From Rhizobium tumorigenes (lineage in GTDB: Bacteria > Pseudomonadota > Alphaproteobacteria > Rhizobiales > Rhizobiaceae): a stretch of 64,000 bases of DNA. Each line of letters opens with the position of its first letter. The first letter of the stretch is position 1. Under the pieces are notes generated by a model that worked only from the letters and a program-made list of their open reading frames with translations, was not told where the DNA came from and searched no databases. A program made the translations under genes and the position numbers. Location of the stretch: assembly GCF_003240565.2 (NCBI RefSeq), contig NZ_CP117258.1, positions 1 to 64,000 on the forward strand, in the 5' to 3' direction. Below, piece after piece: positions 61,001 to 64,000 of the stretch.

Positions 61001-62382
61001 GCGGACATCCTTTCAGGGGCTGCCGCACGCGAATTCGCGGCCGCCGTGTTTGCCGTTTCTGCGATGAGGTGGAAGCTGGTGGAAACGTCGTCGAGCTGGA
61101 AATGTGGCTGAAGACGGACGGTACAGGAGAAGGTTCCGGGCTTTCCCGGGACTTCATGCACGGTGATGCCGGCAGAGCGAAGCGGGAAGCGCGTCCTGAG
61201 GGATAGGTCGGCGTCATCGTTGCCGAGCGTATAGCCCGTCAGCCAGTCCTCGAGCTTACGCTGGATCAAAATCGCGTCGGACAGCAGGCCGATCTCGTCG
61301 CGCATGATCACCTTCAGATAATGGGCGAAACGCGATGCGCAGAGCACGTATTGCAGCATCGCAGCAAGCTGCGCGTTCTGGGAGGCATGTTCGTTGGCAT
61401 AGTGTGGCGGCGCGTGCATCGACTGGTTGGAGTTGAAGATTGCCGAAGCCGACAGATAGGTGGTGCCCACCGGGATAAGGCCGAGCTCGCAGAACTGCTG
61501 TTCCTGGACGCTGGTCAGCCTTGTTTCAACCGGCGGCTGGGCCGAGAGGCCGTTGCTTTCGGTGCCGAAATCGTAAGGCGCCAATTCTGCCCCGCTTAAC
61601 AGGCCGCCGTCGACGGCATCCTGCGTGACGCCGCGGATATCGGCAAACCAGCCTGCCTCGATGAAATTGCGGATCACCACGGTGGCGAAGGCAAAGGCGG
61701 CGTTGCCCCAGAGAAGCGAACTGCCATCTGCCGCGATGCTTTCGCGGAACGGAAAACCGTCGTCACGCCTGCGGGCGAAGGGCTCATGCGCGGGACGCAT
61801 CAGGACACGAGGCGCGACAAGGCCCAGGAAACGCGAGTCGTCGCGAGCCCGAAGGCTGTTCCAGCGTAACCGCGCCGGTTGACTGGCCAGCCACGAAAAA
61901 TCCTGCACGCGGTTGAGTTCGGCGAACTCCTCGATCCCCAGCGCTTGTGGGGAGGCTCCGGCGACGAAGGGGCAGAATGCCGCTGCTGCCGTCATGCCCA
62001 ATTGCGTCAGAGCACTGACGGCGTCGGCCCCCTCGGGCTCGGTCGGCGAGAAATGGTAGTCGCCGACAAGCATGCCGAACGGCTCGCCTCCTGGCATGCC
62101 GAATTCACGATTGTAAACCAGTTCGAACAGGTGGCTCTGGTCGAAATCGGAGGCTCTCTCCATGCTGCGCGCCAGCTCCAGCCAGCTGAAACTGAGGATC
62201 TTGATCTTGACGTCGCCGCTGTGGCCGGATTCGCGCACGAGCATGGCGAGCCCACGCCAGCGCGCTTCCATGGCCTGGAAGTCGGGATGGTGCAGGATTT
62301 CGTTCACCTGGCGGTTCAGAGCCTCGTCGATCAGTGCGATCAACTGGTCCGCCCGGCGCCTCCACTCTGTGCGAGAACCCAT
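60997..62382 (-). CDS. Second TssC-like sheath protein (TssC40-type)
   Basis: This 461-residue paralogue of the large sheath subunit lies between tssC and tagJ. Shared blocks are HHPDFQAMEARWRGLAMLVR, YNREFGMPGGEPFGMLVGDY, DDSRFLGLVAPRVLMRPAH and [20 protein letters not shown], and it ends with a sheath-like C-terminal domain (VHEVPGKPGTFSCTVRLQPH). ATG 62382 (MGSRTEWRRRADQLIALIDE) has AGGA upstream. In Agrobacterium the corresponding TssC40 is secondary to TssC41; whether this one joins the sheath is unknown. Confidence 0.88.
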   Translation of the reverse strand: MGSRTEWRRRADQLIALIDEALNRQVNEILHHPDFQAMEARWRGLAMLVRESGHSGDVKIKILSFSWLELARSMERASDFDQSHLFELVYNREFGMPGGEPFGMLVGDYHFSPTEPEGADAVSALTQLGMTAAAAFCPFVAGASPQALGIEEFAELNRVQDFSWLASQPARLRWNSLRARDDSRFLGLVAPRVLMRPAHEPFARRRDDGFPFRESIAADGSSLLWGNAAFAFATVVIRNFIEAGWFADIRGVTQDAVDGGLLSGAELAPYDFGTESNGLSAQPPVETRLTSVQEQQFCELGLIPVGTTYLSASAIFNSNQSMHAPPHYANEHASQNAQLAAMLQYVLCASRFAHYLKVIMRDEIGLLSDAILIQRKLEDWLTGYTLGNDDADLSLRTRFPLRSAGITVHEVPGKPGTFSCTVRLQPHFQLDDVSTSFHLIAETANTAAANSRAAAPERMSA

Positions 62383-62511
62383 TGTCATCCTGGTGTCAGA
62401 TCCAAAGCAGTTTCGGATAAGTGCCCCGCGGCAGCCGGTCCCGAACCCTGCGTGAAATTCTAAAGCGAGTTCGGGGCGCACACGCGGCGGGGCGCCGCGT
62501 GTGCTGCCGCA

Positions 62512-63993
62512 TCAGGACTTGGACGGAATGCGCGCGACCATTCTGAGCGAGGTCGTCAGTTCCTCCATCTGCAACCATGGCCGCATCCAGGCGACGGCAT
62601 TGTAAGCGCCCGGCTTGCCGGGAATTTCCTGGACGGTGACCTTGGCGTCGCGCAACGGGTATTTCGCGCGGGACTCTTCACCGGCTTCGTCATTGGCGTT
62701 GACGTAGTTGGAAATCCAACGGTTCAGCCAGGCCTCGCAATCCTTGGCCTCCATGAACGAGCCGATCTTGTCTCGTCCCATGACCTTCAGGTAATGGGCA
62801 AAGCGAGACGTGGCCATCATGTAGGGCAGGCGGGCCGAAACGGCTGCGTTCGCTGTCGCTTCCGGGCGGTCGTAGAGCTTTGGCTTGTGCGTCGTCTGCG
62901 CACCGAAGAACACGGCATAGTCGGTGTTCTTGTAGTGGCAGAGCGGCAGGAAGCCGAGCTTGCCGAGTTCCGCATCGCGGCGGTCAGTAATTCCGACTTC
63001 CGTCGGGCATTTGAGATCGAGGTCGCCGTCGTCGCTGGCAAACACATGCATCGGCAGACCTTCAACCTTGCCGCCATTTTCCGCACCACGAATGGCGGTG
63101 CACCAGCCGCTCTTGGCAAAGGCTTCCGTCAACCGCGTGCCCATCACATAGGCAGCGTTCATCCAGCAGTAGTTCTCGTGCGGTAGTTCGCCATTCTTGG
63201 AGCCGCCGGTTTCGTCGTAGTTGAACTCGTCGATCCTGCTGGTTTGCGGTCCATAGGGCATGCGCGCCAGGACGCGTGGCATGGCCAGCGTGACGAAACG
63301 GCTGTCCTCGCTATCGCGCATCCCCCGCCATTTGGCGTATTCGACAGTTTCGAAGATTTTCTCGAGATCGCGTGGCTTAGCAAGTTCGCGGAAGTCGTCG
63401 AACCCGAACATACGCGGGCTGGCCGCCGAGATGAACGGCGCGAACGCTGCCGCCGCGATGGACGAGATGCCCTGCAGGAGCTGTACGTCGTCGAATGAAT
63501 TGTCGAACTCGTAATCGCCGATCAGGGCGCCCATCGGCTCGCCGCCGGGTGTGCCGAACTCGTCTTCGTAGACCGATTTGAACAGCCGTGACTGATCGAA
63601 CTCGACCGCCTTGGCCAGATCCTTGCTGACTTCACGCTTCGAAGCGTTCAGCACGCGGATCTTCAGGTTGACGCTGGTCTCGCTGTTCTTGACGAGATAC
63701 TGCAGCCCGCGCCATGTGCCTTCCAGCTTGACGAATTCGGGCGCCTGCATGATCGCAGCCAGCTGGGCCGAAATTGTCTTGTCGAGTTCAGCGATGGCGT
63801 TGTTCAGCGTGATCGTCAGATTACGGTCATAGGTGACTGTGCCGGCAAGGGCCTGGTCCGTCAGGGTACGCAACAGATCCTGGGCGCGATCCGGCTCTGT
63901 CTGGCGGGTGGCCGCAACGACCTTGGCGAGCAGATCGCCATCGGCGACAGCATCGGCCTGCTGCGGGGTCTGCAATTGCGTTTCAGTGCTCAT
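62512..63993 (-). CDS. tssC: TssC (VipB), large T6SS sheath subunit
   Basis: This 493-residue main sheath component, with TssB, forms the contractile tube around Hcp. Typical blocks are [86 protein letters not shown] and [20 protein letters not shown]. The C-terminal [20 protein letters not shown] lies near the ClpV/TssB contact surface of the family. It lies 129 bp before the second tssC-like gene. It is the first T6SS gene visible; tssB is expected beyond the right edge. Confidence 0.95.
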   Translation of the reverse strand: MSTETQLQTPQQADAVADGDLLAKVVAATRQTEPDRAQDLLRTLTDQALAGTVTYDRNLTITLNNAIAELDKTISAQLAAIMQAPEFVKLEGTWRGLQYLVKNSETSVNLKIRVLNASKREVSKDLAKAVEFDQSRLFKSVYEDEFGTPGGEPMGALIGDYEFDNSFDDVQLLQGISSIAAAAFAPFISAASPRMFGFDDFRELAKPRDLEKIFETVEYAKWRGMRDSEDSRFVTLAMPRVLARMPYGPQTSRIDEFNYDETGGSKNGELPHENYCWMNAAYVMGTRLTEAFAKSGWCTAIRGAENGGKVEGLPMHVFASDDGDLDLKCPTEVGITDRRDAELGKLGFLPLCHYKNTDYAVFFGAQTTHKPKLYDRPEATANAAVSARLPYMMATSRFAHYLKVMGRDKIGSFMEAKDCEAWLNRWISNYVNANDEAGEESRAKYPLRDAKVTVQEIPGKPGAYNAVAWMRPWLQMEELTTSLRMVARIPSKS

Positions 63994-64000
63994 TGGTCAA

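Noticed and set aside
1..64000. CRISPR array, rRNA genes or retron-like elements
   Set aside because: No regularly spaced repeats, rRNA sequence or reverse transcriptase motif was seen on either strand.

Overview
The window looks like the start of a repABC secondary chromosome (chromid) of a member of the Rhizobiaceae (Agrobacterium/Allorhizobium/Rhizobium type). The evidence is a complete repA-repB-repC module opening exactly at base 1, RopB/Omp25-type outer membrane proteins, an alphaproteobacterial serC leader, and a type VI secretion locus whose gene order and details match the Agrobacterium imp cluster. serC, serA, mnmA and a tRNA gene are core functions, which fits a chromid better than a dispensable plasmid.

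Layout. 1-3728: repABC, with a parS-like site between repA and repB and an antisense ctRNA between repB and repC. 3729-16821: chromid backbone. It carries a large GH63-type glucosidase, two paralogous beta-barrel outer membrane proteins, the serine pathway pair serC-serA behind a structured leader, a family 2 glycosyltransferase, an MscS-type channel, a small membrane protein, mnmA and tRNA-Met(CAU). 16822-45569: a 28.7 kb prophage integrated in the 3' end of tRNA-Met, bounded by a 13 bp direct repeat of the tRNA end. 45741-46871: a polysaccharide export lipoprotein. 46900 to the right edge: a T6SS operon read leftwards (tssC, second tssC-like, tagJ, tssE, tssF, tssG, fha, tssK, tssL, tssM, tagF-pppA, ppkA). 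Most of its genes overlap or nearly touch; tssB lies beyond the edge.

The prophage is a P22-like podovirus late region: terminase, portal, scaffold, coat, tail hub, ejection proteins, tail fibres, endolysin and spanin-like proteins. It is damaged. The serine recombinase next to attL has lost its catalytic N-terminus to an IS5-family (IS427-like) element, and a second, apparently identical IS copy sits in the same orientation 24 kb away. No replication or early genes are present. The portal and a tail-fibre assembly gene carry frameshifts, and an excisionase/AlpA-like gene near attR has a stop at codon 4. One HTH regulator remains, next to two matching 16 bp operators that each contain a -10-like hexamer pointing outwards. 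Cargo includes a leftward cassette of small coiled-coil/membrane proteins inside the late operon, a YdcF-family protein and a secreted protein.

The T6SS carries a phosphorylation switch: PpkA kinase, a fused TagF-PppA phosphatase, an FHA protein, and TssL with Thr14 present at the position known to be phosphorylated in Agrobacterium. The strongest candidates for something undescribed are the translationally coupled leftward pair at 34660-35237 and the twin-operator switch at 20202-20242.
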